A DNA stretch of 64,000 nucleotides from Rhizobium sp. 32-5/1 (GTDB lineage: Bacteria; Pseudomonadota; Alphaproteobacteria; Rhizobiales; Rhizobiaceae). The notes below the pieces were generated by a model. The model did not search any database. It worked only from the letters and a program-made list of their open reading frames with translations, and was not told the origin of the DNA. The stretch lies in the NCBI RefSeq assembly GCF_029537235.1, contig NZ_CP120638.1, positions 2,718,501-2,782,500 of the forward strand, in the 5' to 3' direction. The position numbers were made by a program, and so were the translations under genes. Below, piece by piece: positions 8,737 to 17,453 of the stretch (its first letter is position 1; each line of letters opens with the position of its first letter).

Positions 8737-9807
8737 TCAGCCCTCCGCGCCGACGCGCCAGCTATCGGCGTAGATGTTGATGGCGGCCGGATCGAAGGTC
8801 ACCCGCGGCTCGGACGGGATTTCCCCGTCCTCGTGCACGACGATGGCCATAGGCCGGTTGGCGAATTGTGCGCGGACGATCTTCTGGCGACCGATATCCT
8901 CGACCTTGGAGATCGTCACCGGCATGCCCTCGCGGCCAAGCTTGATGAATTCCGGGCGAATACCGAGCTCGGTCTTTGCGCCTGCTGGAATTTTCGGCGC
9001 GAACGACAAGGCGATTTTCTGGCCGTCGAGATCGACCGATGATCCATCGATCCTGGCCGGCAGCACGTTCATGCCCGGCGAGCCGATGAAATAGCCGACG
9101 AAGGTATGGCTCGGGCGTTCGAACAGCTCCGCCGGCGTACCGATCTGCACGATTTCACCGTCATACATGACGACGACCTTGTCGGCGAAGGTCAGAGCTT
9201 CGGTCTGGTCATGGGTGACATAGACCATGGTGAAGCCGAACTGCTTGTGCAGGCGCTTCAGCTGCGAGCGCAGCACCCATTTCATATGCGGATCGATCAC
9301 GGTCAGCGGTTCGTCGAACAGGATGGCGCTGACGTCGGAGCGGACGAGGCCGCGGCCGAGCGAAATCTTCTGCTTCTGGTCGGCGGTCAGGCCTTGCGCC
9401 TTCTTTTTCGCCCAGTCGGACAGGCCGATCATTTCGATGATCTCGCGCACGCGGCGATCAACCTCGGGCTCGGCAACCTTGCGATTGCGCAGCGGGAAGG
9501 CGAGGTTGTCGTAAACCGTCATGGTGTCGTAGATGACCGGGAACTGGAACACCTGCGCGATGTTGCGGTCCTGCGTCGATAGGTTGGTCACATCCTTGCC
9601 GTCGAACAGGATCTTGCCTTCCGACGGCTGTAGCAGGCCGGAAATGATGTTGAGCAGCGTGGTCTTGCCGCAGCCGGAAGGGCCGAGCAGCGCATAGGCG
9701 CCGCCGTCGTTCCATTCGTGATGGACTTCCTTCAGCGAATAGTCGGCGGGCGATTTAGGGTTGGGGCCGTAGGCGTGGCGGATGTGGTCGAGATTGATGC
9801 GTGCCAT
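8737..9807 (-). CDS. glpT: Glycerol ABC transporter ATP-binding protein, degenerate signature motif
   Basis: A 356-residue ATPase with a C-terminal MalK-like regulatory domain. Walker A is GPSGCGKT at 42-49, the Q-loop is near VFQFP at 86-90, Walker B is ILFDE at 162-166, and the H-loop His199 (YVTHD) is present. The ABC signature, normally LSGGQ, reads LTADQ at 140-144, followed by KQKISLGR. Because each ATP site in an ABC dimer uses the signature of the partner, GlpT should supply intact Walker and His residues to one site and a faulty signature to the other. The partner GlpS is degenerate in the opposite way. The start ATG at 9807 follows GAGGAG. Confidence 0.88.
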   Translation of the reverse strand: MARINLDHIRHAYGPNPKSPADYSLKEVHHEWNDGGAYALLGPSGCGKTTLLNIISGLLQPSEGKILFDGKDVTNLSTQDRNIAQVFQFPVIYDTMTVYDNLAFPLRNRKVAEPEVDRRVREIIEMIGLSDWAKKKAQGLTADQKQKISLGRGLVRSDVSAILFDEPLTVIDPHMKWVLRSQLKRLHKQFGFTMVYVTHDQTEALTFADKVVVMYDGEIVQIGTPAELFERPSHTFVGYFIGSPGMNVLPARIDGSSVDLDGQKIALSFAPKIPAGAKTELGIRPEFIKLGREGMPVTISKVEDIGRQKIVRAQFANRPMAIVVHEDGEIPSEPRVTFDPAAINIYADSWRVGAEG

Positions 9808-9818
9808 GGTCTATCTCC

Positions 9819-10901
9819 TCACGCCGTCTGGCCGGCGGTGCCGGCAATCGCCCGCCCGTCGGTTCCGAATGCCATCAGATGGCGCGTGTCGATGAAAAGC
9901 TCGACTGCCGTGTCCGCTTCGATGTCGTGGATGCCATGTTCGAGCATGACCCAGCGCGAGCCGGAGCAATCAACGTGGATGAAGCTTTCCGAGCCGGCGA
10001 TTTCCGAGATGATGATCTTGGCCGGCAAGGTCGCCGCCGTCTCATGCGATCGCTTCAGCGACAGGTGATGTGGCTGGAAGGCGACCGTGCAGGGGCCATC
10101 GGCAATGCTTGCGAGATGTGCCGGGACCGGAAGCACGGTTGCGCCATCGCGTTGGAAGGCGGCACCGGCCTTCACCAGTTCAATCGTGTTCAGCGGCGGA
10201 TCGGCGAAAGTCTTTGCGGTGACCAGATCGCTCGGGCGACGGTAAACGTCGATGGTCGTGCCGAACTGGCTGATGCGGCCCTGATTCAAGGTTGCGGTGT
10301 GGCCGCCAAGAAGCAGTGCTTCTCCCGGCTCGGTGGTCGCATAGACGAAGATCGAGCCCGATGCCGCAAACAGCTTCGGCAGTTCCTCGCGCAACTCCTC
10401 GCGCAGTTTGTAGTCGAGATTGGCGAGCGGCTCGTCGAGCAGGACCAGGCTGGCATTCTTGACGATGGCGCGGGCAAGCGCGGTCCGCTGCTGCTGGCCG
10501 CCGGACAGGTTGAGCGGCGTGCGATCCAGAAAGGGCGTGAGCCGCATCAGGTCTGCTGCCTTACGAACCTCGCGGTCAATCGTCGCCTTGTCCTTGCCGG
10601 CGATACGCATCGGCGAGGCTATGTTCTCATAGACCGTCATGGCGGGATAGTTGATGAATTGCTGGTAGACCATCGCGACGCTGCGATCCTGAACGCGCAC
10701 CCCGGTCACGTCCTTGCCGTCGAAATGCACGGAGCCCGTCGTCGGCTTGTCGAGACCGGCCATCAGCCGCATCAGCGACGTCTTGCCTGACAGCGTCGGG
10801 CCCAGCAGCACATTGAGCGAGCCCCGCTCCAGCACAAGATTGGTCGGGTGAATATGCGTATCCGCACCCACAACCTTGGTTATGTTTTTCAGTTCAAGCA
10901 T
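9819..10901 (-). CDS. glpS: Glycerol ABC transporter ATP-binding protein, lacks H-loop histidine
   Basis: A 360-residue ATPase with a C-terminal MalK-like regulatory domain. Walker A is GPTLSGKT at 34-41, the signature LSGGQQQR at 132-139 is canonical, and Walker B is LVLLDE. At the H-loop, where THDQ is expected, it reads TTEPGEAL, so Thr190 replaces the histidine. It is the complement of GlpT: the GlpS signature with GlpT Walker and His residues would make one normal ATP site, and the other site would be degenerate. It is encoded directly after glpD and 11 bases before glpT. The start at 10901 follows GGAGG. Confidence 0.88.
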   Translation of the reverse strand: MLELKNITKVVGADTHIHPTNLVLERGSLNVLLGPTLSGKTSLMRLMAGLDKPTTGSVHFDGKDVTGVRVQDRSVAMVYQQFINYPAMTVYENIASPMRIAGKDKATIDREVRKAADLMRLTPFLDRTPLNLSGGQQQRTALARAIVKNASLVLLDEPLANLDYKLREELREELPKLFAASGSIFVYATTEPGEALLLGGHTATLNQGRISQFGTTIDVYRRPSDLVTAKTFADPPLNTIELVKAGAAFQRDGATVLPVPAHLASIADGPCTVAFQPHHLSLKRSHETAATLPAKIIISEIAGSESFIHVDCSGSRWVMLEHGIHDIEADTAVELFIDTRHLMAFGTDGRAIAGTAGQTA

Positions 10902-10947
10902 TCCGAAAGCTTCCTCCGAGCCATGGGCAGAACATTTCGCACATCGC

Positions 10948-12465
10948 TCAAGCGACGTTGCGTATCGTCTCCCGCATGTAGTCCTCCAGACCGTCGGCTT
11001 CTGCCGCGGTTAATTTCAATCCGAGCTTGGTCCGGCGCCACAGCACGTCCTCTGCATGCCGCGCCCATTCCCTTTCCACCAGCCACTGAACCTCGACCTC
11101 ATAAAGATCGGCGCCGAAATGCCGGCCGAGATCCGTTGCCGCTGTGGCGTTTCCAAGGAGCGATGTCGCGGCTGTGCCGTAGAGTCGAACGAGCCGGCGG
11201 GCGTGGCGATCGATGAGAAAGGCGTAGCGGCTCTTGAGTTTCGCCACTTCTGCCTCGTAGCCGGTCGCCGGAAAGTCCCCGCCCGGTAGCTTGCTTTTTG
11301 CCGTCCATGGCGCACCCTTTGCGCCGATCGCTTCGGCGATCTTTTCCAGCGCATGTTCGCCAAGCCGGCGATAGGTGGTCAGTTTGCCGCCGAAGACATT
11401 GAGCAGCGGTGCCTCACCCTCACCACCCTCGACCTTCAGCACATAATCGCGCGTGGCTTCCTGTGCCTTCGATGCGCCATCGTCAAACAGCGGGCGCGCG
11501 CCGGAATAGGTCCAGACGATATCGTCGCGCGTTACCGGTTCGGCGAAATATTCGCTGGCCGCATCGCAGAGATAGGTGATTTCACCCTCGGTGATGCGGA
11601 TATTCTTCGGGTCGTCGGTATAGTCGCGGTCCGTGGTGCCGATCAGCGTGTAATCGGTCTCGTAGGGAATGGCGAAAATGATGCGGCCATCCGGGTTCTG
11701 GAAGAAATAGGCGCGCGGATCGTCAAACTTTTTCTTCACGACGATGTGGCTGCCCTGAACCAGCCGTACGTTATGAACCTGGTTCTTTCCGAATGTATTG
11801 GAGAGCACCATATCGACCCAGGGGCCGGCGGCATTGATCAGCATGCGCGCCCGGAAGGTCTGCATTGCGCCTGTCGTCTTGTCCTGAACCTCGATCTTCC
11901 AAAGCCCGTTTTCGCGGCGCGCCGAGGTGACGCGGCTGCGGCTCATGATCGTCGCACCCCGGTCGGCGGCGTCGCGGGCATTGAGCACGACCATGCGCGC
12001 ATCATCCACCCAGCCGTCGGAATATTCGAAAGCCTTGGTGAACAGCGACTTCAGTGGCTTTGCGGCCGGATCGCGGCGCATGTCAAGTGTGCGGGTCGCC
12101 GGCAGAAGCTTGCGTCCGCCGATATGATCGTAAAGGAAAAGGCCAAGGCGGATAAGCCAGGCCGGCCGAATGCCACCCTTGTGGAACGGCAGCACGAAGC
12201 GCATCGGCCAGATGATGTGGGGCGCCATCGCCCAGAGCACTTCACGCTCCATCAGCGATTCGCGGACCAGCCGGAATTCGTAATGCTCGAGATAACGCAG
12301 GCCGCCATGAATGAGCTTTGTTGCGCCTGAAGACGTGCCGGAGGCAAAATCATTCATCTCCGCAAGCGCCACAGAATAACCACGTCCGACAGCGTCGCGC
12401 GCAATGCCGCATCCATTGATGCCGCCACCGATCACGAAAATGTCGTGTGGATTATGTTCAGGCAC
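10948..12465 (-). CDS. glpD: Glycerol-3-phosphate dehydrogenase (FAD, respiratory)
   Basis: About 505 residues, matching the roughly 500 of E. coli GlpD. An FAD-binding GGGINGCG lies at residues 13-20 and family blocks follow (GTSSGATKLIHGGLRYLE; NAAGPWVD). It oxidises sn-glycerol 3-phosphate to dihydroxyacetone phosphate at the inner membrane and feeds electrons to quinone. I choose the GTG at 12465 (VPEHNPHDIF) because GGAGGGG lies five bases before it. An ATG at 12492 is the alternative; longer starts read into the regulatory spacer. It is the first structural gene of the glycerol operon, after glpR. No glycerol kinase gene is in the window. Confidence 0.93.
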   Translation of the reverse strand: MPEHNPHDIFVIGGGINGCGIARDAVGRGYSVALAEMNDFASGTSSGATKLIHGGLRYLEHYEFRLVRESLMEREVLWAMAPHIIWPMRFVLPFHKGGIRPAWLIRLGLFLYDHIGGRKLLPATRTLDMRRDPAAKPLKSLFTKAFEYSDGWVDDARMVVLNARDAADRGATIMSRSRVTSARRENGLWKIEVQDKTTGAMQTFRARMLINAAGPWVDMVLSNTFGKNQVHNVRLVQGSHIVVKKKFDDPRAYFFQNPDGRIIFAIPYETDYTLIGTTDRDYTDDPKNIRITEGEITYLCDAASEYFAEPVTRDDIVWTYSGARPLFDDGASKAQEATRDYVLKVEGGEGEAPLLNVFGGKLTTYRRLGEHALEKIAEAIGAKGAPWTAKSKLPGGDFPATGYEAEVAKLKSRYAFLIDRHARRLVRLYGTAATSLLGNATAATDLGRHFGADLYEVEVQWLVEREWARHAEDVLWRRTKLGLKLTAAEADGLEDYMRETIRNVA

Positions 12466-12480
12466 TGCATCCCCTCCAGG

Positions 12481-12590
12481 AACTTTTCGCATCGCACCAT
12501 TTTGCGCATATGCGAAAGCAAAATTAGTTAAAGCGAAAATCTTTCGAATGTCAAACGAATGTTTAGAGAAATTCCGCCCTGCAGGATGGT
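12481..12590 (-). promoter_or_regulatory. glpR-glpD spacer with candidate GlpR operators
   Basis: The spacer carries a perfect CGCATATGCG palindrome (12505-12514) flanked by TTTG and AAAG, and several GCGAAA/TTTCGAA half-sites (around 12513-12517, 12533-12547). DeoR-type GlpR proteins bind TTTCG/CGAAA-rich dyads, so this is a plausible operator and promoter for glpD and the transporter. Motif reading only. Confidence 0.5.
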
Positions 12591-13361
12591 TCAGGATGTG
12601 ACGGCGGTCTCGATCAGGCGAACATCCTGCTCCAGACAGATATTCCGCACGTTTTCGATGGGGCAACGATCGGTAATGAAGGTATGCACCTGCGAGATAT
12701 GACCGATTCGAACCGGTGCTGTGCGTTCGAATTTCGTGGAATCCGAAACCAGAATGACATGGCGCGCATTGGCGATGATGGCCTGCGCGACCTTCACTTC
12801 GCGATAGTCGAAATCCAGCAGTGCGCCGTCCTCGTCAATCGCCGAGGCGCCGATGACGGCGTAATCGACCTTGAACTGGCGAATGAAATCCACCGCCGCC
12901 TCACCGACGATACCGCCATCGGCGCCGCGCACCACACCGCCGGCAATGACGACCTCAATCGAGGGAAAGATCCGCAAACGATTGGCGACATTGATGTTAT
13001 TGGTGATGACCATCAATTCCTTGTGGTCGAGCAGCGCCTCGCCAACGGCTTCCGTCGTGGTGCCGATATTGATGAACAGGGAGGAATTGTCGGGGATGAG
13101 CGCGGCGGCAGCCTGGCCGATCGTCTGTTTCTCGATCGCGGCAATCGAGCGGCGGGCTTCGTATTTGACATTCTCGTTGCCGCTCGGAAACAGCGCCCCG
13201 CCATGGATTCGGGTCAGCACGCGCCCGTCACACAGGTCGTTGAGATCCTTGCGGATGGTCTGCGGCGTTACTGAAAAGCGAGCCGCCAACTCATCCACGA
13301 GCACGCGGCCCTCCGATTTGGCAAGTTCCAGGATTTCCGCCTGCCGTCCCGTCAGATACAT
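12591..13361 (-). CDS. glpR: DeoR family transcriptional repressor of glycerol metabolism
   Basis: A 256-residue DeoR-family regulator. An N-terminal winged helix-turn-helix (residues about 5-57, RQAEILELAKSEGRV... VTPQTIRKDLNDLC) is followed by the DeoRC sugar-phosphate sensor domain (IGTTTEAV and related blocks). E. coli GlpR represses glp genes and is released by glycerol 3-phosphate; the same is inferred here since it sits directly upstream of glpD on the same strand. The ATG at 13361 (MYLTGRQ) is chosen because GGGAGG lies a few bases upstream; a longer frame to 13400 exists. Autoregulation is likely from the inverted repeat just upstream. Confidence 0.88.
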   Translation of the reverse strand: MYLTGRQAEILELAKSEGRVLVDELAARFSVTPQTIRKDLNDLCDGRVLTRIHGGALFPSGNENVKYEARRSIAAIEKQTIGQAAAALIPDNSSLFINIGTTTEAVGEALLDHKELMVITNNINVANRLRIFPSIEVVIAGGVVRGADGGIVGEAAVDFIRQFKVDYAVIGASAIDEDGALLDFDYREVKVAQAIIANARHVILVSDSTKFERTAPVRIGHISQVHTFITDRCPIENVRNICLEQDVRLIETAVTS

Positions 13362-13376
13362 GGATGCCTCCCAGCA

Positions 13377-13408
13377 TTTTCGTTTTTTCACAATATGCAA
13401 AAACGAAA
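13377..13408. promoter_or_regulatory. Candidate GlpR operator upstream of glpR
   Basis: A 10-bp exact inverted repeat, TTTCGTTTTT (13378-13387) and AAAAACGAAA (13399-13408), separated by 11 bases. It lies 17-47 bases upstream of the glpR start. The half-site resembles those seen between glpR and glpD. It is inferred to be a GlpR autoregulatory site. Confidence 0.5.
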
Positions 13409-13530
13409 GCAGCGCAAATTCATAAACGCATTCGAATCGCGAAGAAGCGAATGCAAATCAGGCGACGTCCTTGCCGTTGCAATTGCCGGCGGTATGCGAG
13501 AGCCTGTCTTTTCACCTGGGGAGGTTTCAG

Positions 13531-14301
13531 ATGTTTCACCCGTCTCTGTTCAAGGGAAGCAATGTTGTCGTCACCGGTGCCGGTCGCGGCATCGGGCTAG
13601 AGGTGGCCCGGCAGTTCCTGGACTGCGGCGCCAGGGTGTTTCTGCATGGCGGTCGTGCACCGGTGGATGAGATGCCGGAATTCCTGGATGCGGCCATGAC
13701 CGAAGGCCGGGCCTTTGTTGCCTATGCGGATTTTCTGGTGCCCGGTGGCGTCGATGCACTCGTCGGTGAAATCCGGTCGCGGTTCGATGGTGTCGATGTG
13801 CTGGTCAACAATGCCGGCACCATGGTCGGCCGTTTTCCCGCGGGAGAGCTCACCGACGCGCAATATGAAACAGTGGTACAATTGAACCAGACCGCTGTCG
13901 TCCAGGCGACGCGCGCACTGCTGCCCTTGCTGCGCAAGGGAACGCATGCCGCGATCGTCAATACTGTGTCGATCTCGGCGCTGACCGGCGGCAGCCCCGG
14001 CTCGGCGATCTATTCGGCATCGAAGGCCTTCGTCTCGACCTATTCCAAGGCACTGGCCCGCGAGCTGGCGCCGGAGAGCATCCGCGTCAATTGTGTTTCG
14101 CCGGGCACCATCACCACCGAATTCCACGAGCGCTATTCTTCGCCGGAAAAACTCGAGGGAACACGCAAGACCATCCCGTTGCAGCGTCTCGGTACGGCGG
14201 AAGACTGCGCGCCGGCCTACCTCTTCCTCGCGTCGAATGCGCTGTCCGGCTATATCACGGGGCAGGTGCTGGAAGTGAATGGCGGGCAGCTGATCGTATG
14301 A
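13531..14301 (+). CDS. SDR family oxidoreductase
   Basis: A 256-residue classical short-chain dehydrogenase/reductase. The cofactor motif TGAGRGIG lies at 15-22, NNAG marks the middle of the Rossmann fold, and the catalytic pair Tyr161/Lys165 sits in YSASK. A C-terminal GQVLEVNGG completes the family pattern. The substrate cannot be told from sequence. The ATG at 13531 follows GGGGAGG. Its stop overlaps the start of the LysR gene by four bases (ATGA), so the two are translated together, which ties it to the formate dehydrogenase regulator. It is divergent from glpR. Confidence 0.88.
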   Translation: MFHPSLFKGSNVVVTGAGRGIGLEVARQFLDCGARVFLHGGRAPVDEMPEFLDAAMTEGRAFVAYADFLVPGGVDALVGEIRSRFDGVDVLVNNAGTMVGRFPAGELTDAQYETVVQLNQTAVVQATRALLPLLRKGTHAAIVNTVSISALTGGSPGSAIYSASKAFVSTYSKALARELAPESIRVNCVSPGTITTEFHERYSSPEKLEGTRKTIPLQRLGTAEDCAPAYLFLASNALSGYITGQVLEVNGGQLIV

Positions 14302-15200
14302 TCGACAAGCTGGAGTTCTTCATTGCGCTGGCGCGGGAGCGGCATTTCGGCCGGGCGGCGGAAGAATGCGGTATCACCCAACCGACGCTTTCGGCCGCCA
14401 TTCGCCAGCTTGAAGACCAGCTCGGCGTCATGCTCGTCAGCCGTGGCTCCCGATTTCAGGGCCTGACGCCGGAGGGGCAGCGCGTGCTCGAATGGGCGCG
14501 CCGTATCGTCGGTGATGCCCGCACCATGCGCGAGGAAATGCGGGCCGCCCGCACCGGTCTATCCGGCCATATCCGGCTGGCGGCGATCCCCACGACATTG
14601 GCTATGGTGCCGATGATCACCGCACCCTTTCAGGAGAAACATCCTGACGTCACCTTTTCGGTTCTGTCCACGACCTCTCTGAAAATCCTCAGCCTTCTCG
14701 AAAATCTCGAGATCGATGCGGGGCTCACCTACCTCGAGAACGAGCCGCTCGGCCGCGTCACCAGCGTGCCGCTGCAGGTCGAGCGTTATCACCTGGTCAC
14801 GGCGGCCGGTAACGAGCTGGCCGATCGCAAAAGCGTGACTTGGAAAGAGGTCGGCAACGTTCGGCTTTGTCTATTGACGGCAGATATGCAGAACCGGCGC
14901 ATCATCAACCAGCATTTTGCGGAGGCCGGCGTCACCGTTTCGCCAACACTGGAATCGAACTCGATGATCGTGCTGTTTTCCCATGTGCGCACCGGGCGCT
15001 GGGCCAGCATCATGCCGCATAATGTCGCGAAATCCTTTGGATTTCATGAGGATATCCGCGCCATTCCGATCATCGAACCGGATGCGAAGCACACGGTCGG
15101 GCTTGTCGCAACACATCGCGAACCGTTTACTCCACTCGTCTCCGCACTTCTTCACGAAGCCCGGATTCTTGCAGAAGCCAATGCCGTGAAGGTGCCTTGA
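14298..15200 (+). CDS. LysR family transcriptional regulator (probable formate dehydrogenase regulator)
   Basis: A 300-residue LysR-type regulator. The N-terminal winged helix-turn-helix (about residues 1-60; RHFGRAAEECGITQPTLSAA) precedes a periplasmic-binding-like effector domain from about 90. The start ATG overlaps the stop of the preceding SDR gene by four bases. The fdsGBA operon starts 216 bp downstream on the same strand. LysR regulators next to fds operons control NAD-dependent formate dehydrogenase in several proteobacteria; that role is inferred here. An 8-bp inverted repeat just at its stop codon could be its binding site. Confidence 0.87.
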   Translation: MIDKLEFFIALARERHFGRAAEECGITQPTLSAAIRQLEDQLGVMLVSRGSRFQGLTPEGQRVLEWARRIVGDARTMREEMRAARTGLSGHIRLAAIPTTLAMVPMITAPFQEKHPDVTFSVLSTTSLKILSLLENLEIDAGLTYLENEPLGRVTSVPLQVERYHLVTAAGNELADRKSVTWKEVGNVRLCLLTADMQNRRIINQHFAEAGVTVSPTLESNSMIVLFSHVRTGRWASIMPHNVAKSFGFHEDIRAIPIIEPDAKHTVGLVATHREPFTPLVSALLHEARILAEANAVKVP

Positions 15201-15218
15201 TAGATTTTTTCTATCAAG
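15196..15218. promoter_or_regulatory. Inverted repeat at the end of the LysR gene, candidate LysR operator for fds
   Basis: CTTGATAG (15196-15203) and CTATCAAG (15211-15218) are exact complements separated by seven bases, mostly T. The left arm contains the LysR-gene stop codon. The geometry (interrupted dyad, T-rich centre) fits a LysR-type site; the T run is in the loop, so a terminator is unlikely. It lies about 200 bases upstream of fdsG. Confidence 0.5.
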
Positions 15219-15416
15219 CGACGAATGTGCTGTATTGACCCTGCCTGCCATGACTGCAAAGCTGGTTGAAGTGTAGAAGATCGGGACTTGCCGGTCTGCT
15301 GGTTTCGACTGGCGGCAGAGGTTCTGGAGGAGCACTGCTTTCGGTCAGGGAGTGTTTTCGGCGCAGAATGTCCATCGCCTATGGGGTGGCTTTGTGTCGA
15401 ATCGGGAGATCTGAAC

Positions 15417-15896
15417 ATGAATTTGCATTTTGCGAGCCCGGATGTCGGCGCGCGTACCCTCGAAATCGTCAACGAGATGAAGGCGCTCGAAGGTCCGCTG
15501 CTGCCGATCCTGCACGAGGTTCAGGCCGAGTTTGGTTATATCCCGCAGGAAGCGCTGCCGGTCATCGCCCGGGCGCTCAATCTTTCGCGGGCCGAGGTCC
15601 ATGGTGTCGTCACATTTTATCATGACTATCGCGACCACCCGACCGGACGCCATGTGCTGAAGCTCTGTCGCGCCGAGGCCTGCCAGTCGATGGGCGGTAT
15701 GGCTCTTGAGGACAAAGTCAAGAAACTCCTTGGTATCGACTTTCACCAGACGACGCTTGACGGTGCGGTAACGCTGGAGCCGGTCTATTGTCTCGGGCTC
15801 TGTTCCACCGCACCCGCCGCCATGCTGGATGGCGAGGTGCACGGAAGACTGGACGATACCGCAATTGCCGAACTGGTAGCGGGAGTGCGCCTATGA
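15417..15896 (+). CDS. fdsG: NAD-dependent formate dehydrogenase gamma subunit (NuoE-like, 2Fe-2S)
   Basis: A 159-residue protein of the 24-kDa NuoE/thioredoxin-like ferredoxin family. Four cysteines (84, 89, 125 and 129) fit the pattern that holds one [2Fe-2S] cluster. In the soluble FdsABGD complex it passes electrons between the molybdenum subunit and the FMN/NAD site of FdsB. The ATG at 15417 follows GGGAG with eight bases spacing; the longer upstream frame is non-coding in character. The stop overlaps the fdsB start by four bases (ATGA). Confidence 0.92.
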   Translation: MNLHFASPDVGARTLEIVNEMKALEGPLLPILHEVQAEFGYIPQEALPVIARALNLSRAEVHGVVTFYHDYRDHPTGRHVLKLCRAEACQSMGGMALEDKVKKLLGIDFHQTTLDGAVTLEPVYCLGLCSTAPAAMLDGEVHGRLDDTAIAELVAGVRL

Positions 15897-17448
15897 CCGT
15901 GAAGATCTATATTCCCCGCGACGCGGCTTCGCTTGCTGTCGGCGCCGAAAAAGTCGCCAAGGCATTCCATGCCGAAATCGCTTCCCGTGGACTGGATGTG
16001 CAGGTGATCCGCAACGGTTCGCGCGGTCTGCTGTGGTTGGAGCCAATGGTCGAGGTCGAAACGGCCGAGGGTCGCGTGGCATACGGCTTGGTGAAGCCAT
16101 CCGATGTCGCGTCCCTGCTTGATGCGGGCCTGACGTCCGGCGGTGCCCATCCGCTCTGTCTCGGCAAGACCGAAGAATTGCCCTTCCTGAAAAGCCAGAC
16201 GCGACTGACCTTTGCCCGTTGCGGCATCATCGACCCGCTGTCGCTTGAGGATTACAAGGCGCATGGCGGTCTGAAAGGCTTGAAAAAGCTGCCGCCATGG
16301 CGCCGGCCGAGATTGTTGCGCAGGTAACCGATAGCGGGCTTCGCGGCCGTGGCGGCGCCGGCTTCCCGACAGGCATCAAGTGGAAGACCGTTCTCGATAC
16401 GGCTGGCGATCGGAAATATATCGTCTGCAATGCTGACGAGGGAGACTCAGGCACTTTTGCCGACCGGATGATCATGGAGGGCGATCCCTTCGTTCTGATC
16501 GAGGGCATGGTGATTGCAGGCATCGCCACCGGTGCGCGCAAGGGCTTTGTCTATCTGCGCTCGGAATATCCGCATGCGATTGCCACGATGACCGAGGCTG
16601 TCGAGATTGCCCGCAAGGCCGGAATTCTCGGTGTCTCGGTTCTCGGCTCGGCCCATGCCTTCGACATGGAAATCCGCACCGGTGCCGGCGCCTATGTCTG
16701 CGGCGAGGAAACGGCACTTCTGAACAGCCTGGAAGGCAAGCGCGGCATCGTGCGCGCCAAGCCGCCTTTGCCGGCGCACAAGGGTCTGTTCAACTGTCCG
16801 ACAGTGATCAACAACGTCATCTCGCTCGCTTCCGTGCCTGTTATCATGGATCGCGGTGCGGCCTTCTACAAGGATTTCGGCATGGGCCGCTCGCGCGGCA
16901 CGATCCCGATCCAGATCGCCGGCAACGTCAAACACGGCGGTCTCTACGAGACGGCCTTCGGCCTTACGCTTGGCGAGATCATCGATACGATCGGCGGCGG
17001 CACGGCGACGGGTCGTCCGGTGAAAGCCGTGCAGGTCGGTGGACCCTTGGGCGCTTACTTCCCGCGCGCACTGTTCGATACGCCGTTTGATTACGAAGCC
17101 TTTGCGGCAAAAGACGGACTGATCGGCCATGCCGGCATCGTGGTCTTTGACGACACGGCGGACATGCTGAAGCAAGCCCGTTTCGCCATGGAATTCTGCG
17201 CGATCGAATCTTGCGGTAAGTGCACGCCTTGCCGCATCGGCTCGACGCGTGGTGTCGAAACGGCTGACAAGATCGCCATGGGCATCGAGCCCGAGAAGAA
17301 CAAGGCGCTCCTGACTGACCTCTGCAACACCATGAAGTTCGGTTCTCTCTGCGCGCTCGGTGGCTTCACGCCCTATCCTGTCATGAGCGCCATGAACCAT
17401 TTCCCGGACGATTTCCGTCCGACCCCTCTTGTCGAAGCTGCGGAGTGA
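15893..17448 (+). CDS. fdsB: NAD-dependent formate dehydrogenase beta subunit (NuoF-like), frame broken at 16283-16287
   Basis: The diaphorase subunit: FMN and NAD site plus Fe-S clusters, oxidising FdsA-derived electrons onto NAD. As sequenced it is two overlapping frames. 15893-16327 holds the N-terminal thioredoxin-like part up to GGLKGLKK; 16297-17448 continues with TDSGLRGRGGAGFPTG (FMN-binding) and the cluster motif ESCGKCTPCRIG near the C-terminus. Restoring one A in the A5 run at 16283-16287 joins them as ...GLKKAAAMAPAEIV and gives 518 residues, the normal FdsB size. I read this as one gene with a probable sequence error rather than two genes. It overlaps fdsG by four bases. Confidence 0.85.
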
Positions 17449-17453
17449 TCACC

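Noticed and set aside
15196..15218. A rho-independent terminator at the end of the LysR gene
   Set aside because: The T run lies in the loop, not after the stem; an operator is more likely.
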